DNA from: Verrucomicrobiales bacterium
GTDB taxonomy: Bacteria; Verrucomicrobiota; Verrucomicrobiia; Limisphaerales; UBA1096
NCBI GenBank assembly: GCA_028817635.1
Contig: JAPPPH010000348.1
Coordinates: forward strand, 1 to 6,133
Direction of reading: 5' to 3'
Length of the DNA stretch: 6,133 nucleotides
Positions 5,973-6,133 of the stretch are shown here, piece by piece. Made by a program: the position numbers and the translations under genes. How positions within the stretch are numbered: position 1 is the stretch's first letter; each line of letters starts with the position of its first letter. The notes below the pieces were generated by a model. That model did not search any database. It saw only the letters and a list, made by a program, of their open reading frames with translations, and was not told the DNA's origin.

Positions 5973-6133
5973 GGCGAATCTCGATAAATTTCACGGCGAT
6001 GCCCAACTGTCAGCAAAAAGACCGTGTTTCCTGGAATGTCTAGTTCATAAATAAATATATATTCTCCTAATATAAATCTATAGTACTGACTGCCTTTCAT
6101 TCGGTGGTGTGCGAATTGTTCCAAGTTCATTCC
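5969..6133 (-). CDS. RelE/ParE-family toxin, C-terminal fragment (5' end beyond right edge)
   Basis: The reverse strand is open from the window edge to a TGA at 5971-5969, giving 54 codons. The peptide includes 'MKGSQYYRFILGEYIFIYEL', then 'TVFLLTVGHRREIYRDSP' at the end. This matches the C-terminal half of RelE/ParE-superfamily type II toxins: an 'LKG...YR.RVGDYR.IYE.D' core followed by 'V..VGHRREVYR'. The HRRE and Tyr residues fall where RelE-type mRNA interferases carry catalytic Arg and Tyr, and the Lys of MKGS aligns with a conserved basic residue. Codon use is AT-rich (ATA, TTA, CTA, AGA), unlike its neighbours, which suggests transfer. The stop overlaps the fumarase ATG as ATGA, so the genes may be co-transcribed or translationally coupled. 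The rest of the toxin and any RelB/Phd-type antitoxin would lie beyond 6133. Whether it cuts mRNA or targets gyrase cannot be told from this fragment. Confidence 0.85.
   Translation of the reverse strand, partial: GMNLEQFAHHRMKGSQYYRFILGEYIFIYELDIPGNTVFLLTVGHRREIYRDSP

Noticed and set aside
1..6133. CRISPR array, tRNA, rRNA, riboswitch or insertion sequence
   Set aside because: No regularly spaced short repeats, no cloverleaf-like segments, no transposase frame and no terminal inverted repeats were seen; almost all of the window is accounted for by the four coding regions.

Overview
The window looks like chromosomal DNA from a GC-rich, polysaccharide-degrading bacterium, most likely Verrucomicrobiota (Pedosphaera/Limisphaerales-like). 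The reasons are a very large secreted LamG/PA14/Ig-type protein whose C-terminal tail (a 'GTLQTAPSVNGPW' motif followed by 'EFFRAINP') has the look of tails common in that phylum, a divergent secreted sulfatase, and no clear Shine-Dalgarno sequences. The placement is inferred from protein style; Planctomycetota or Lentisphaerota are not excluded.

Layout. Positions 1-109 (minus) hold the N-terminus of a secreted sulfatase that runs off the left edge. Positions 110-215 are a divergent intergenic region with a 14-bp palindrome (CGCTTGGCCAAGCG) and a possible sigma70-type promoter. Positions 216-5384 (plus) are one 1722-residue exported multidomain protein with three LamG (jellyroll) modules, a PA14-like domain, several Ig-like domains and a DUF1349-like sandwich. 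Positions 5385-5393 are a 9-bp gap between convergent genes. Positions 5394-5972 (minus) encode a class I fumarase beta-type subunit. Positions 5969-6133 (minus) are the C-terminal 54 codons of a RelE/ParE-family toxin whose stop codon overlaps the fumarase start as ATGA.

Together the sulfatase and the giant protein suggest a cell-surface or secreted unit handling sulfated glycans. The fumarase subunit is central metabolism and functionally unrelated. The AT-rich toxin end looks like an accessory gene placed directly upstream of it.

Most notable points: (1) all three LamG modules appear to be inserted inside loops of host Ig-like domains rather than arranged end to end, and the first is flanked by a perfect 12-bp in-frame direct repeat; (2) the octamer GGCCAAGC and its palindromic form TTGGCCAA recur far above chance at ten loci, in coding and intergenic DNA and in two reading frames; (3) a toxin gene is joined by a 4-bp overlap to a fumarase beta gene that has no alpha subunit gene between them.
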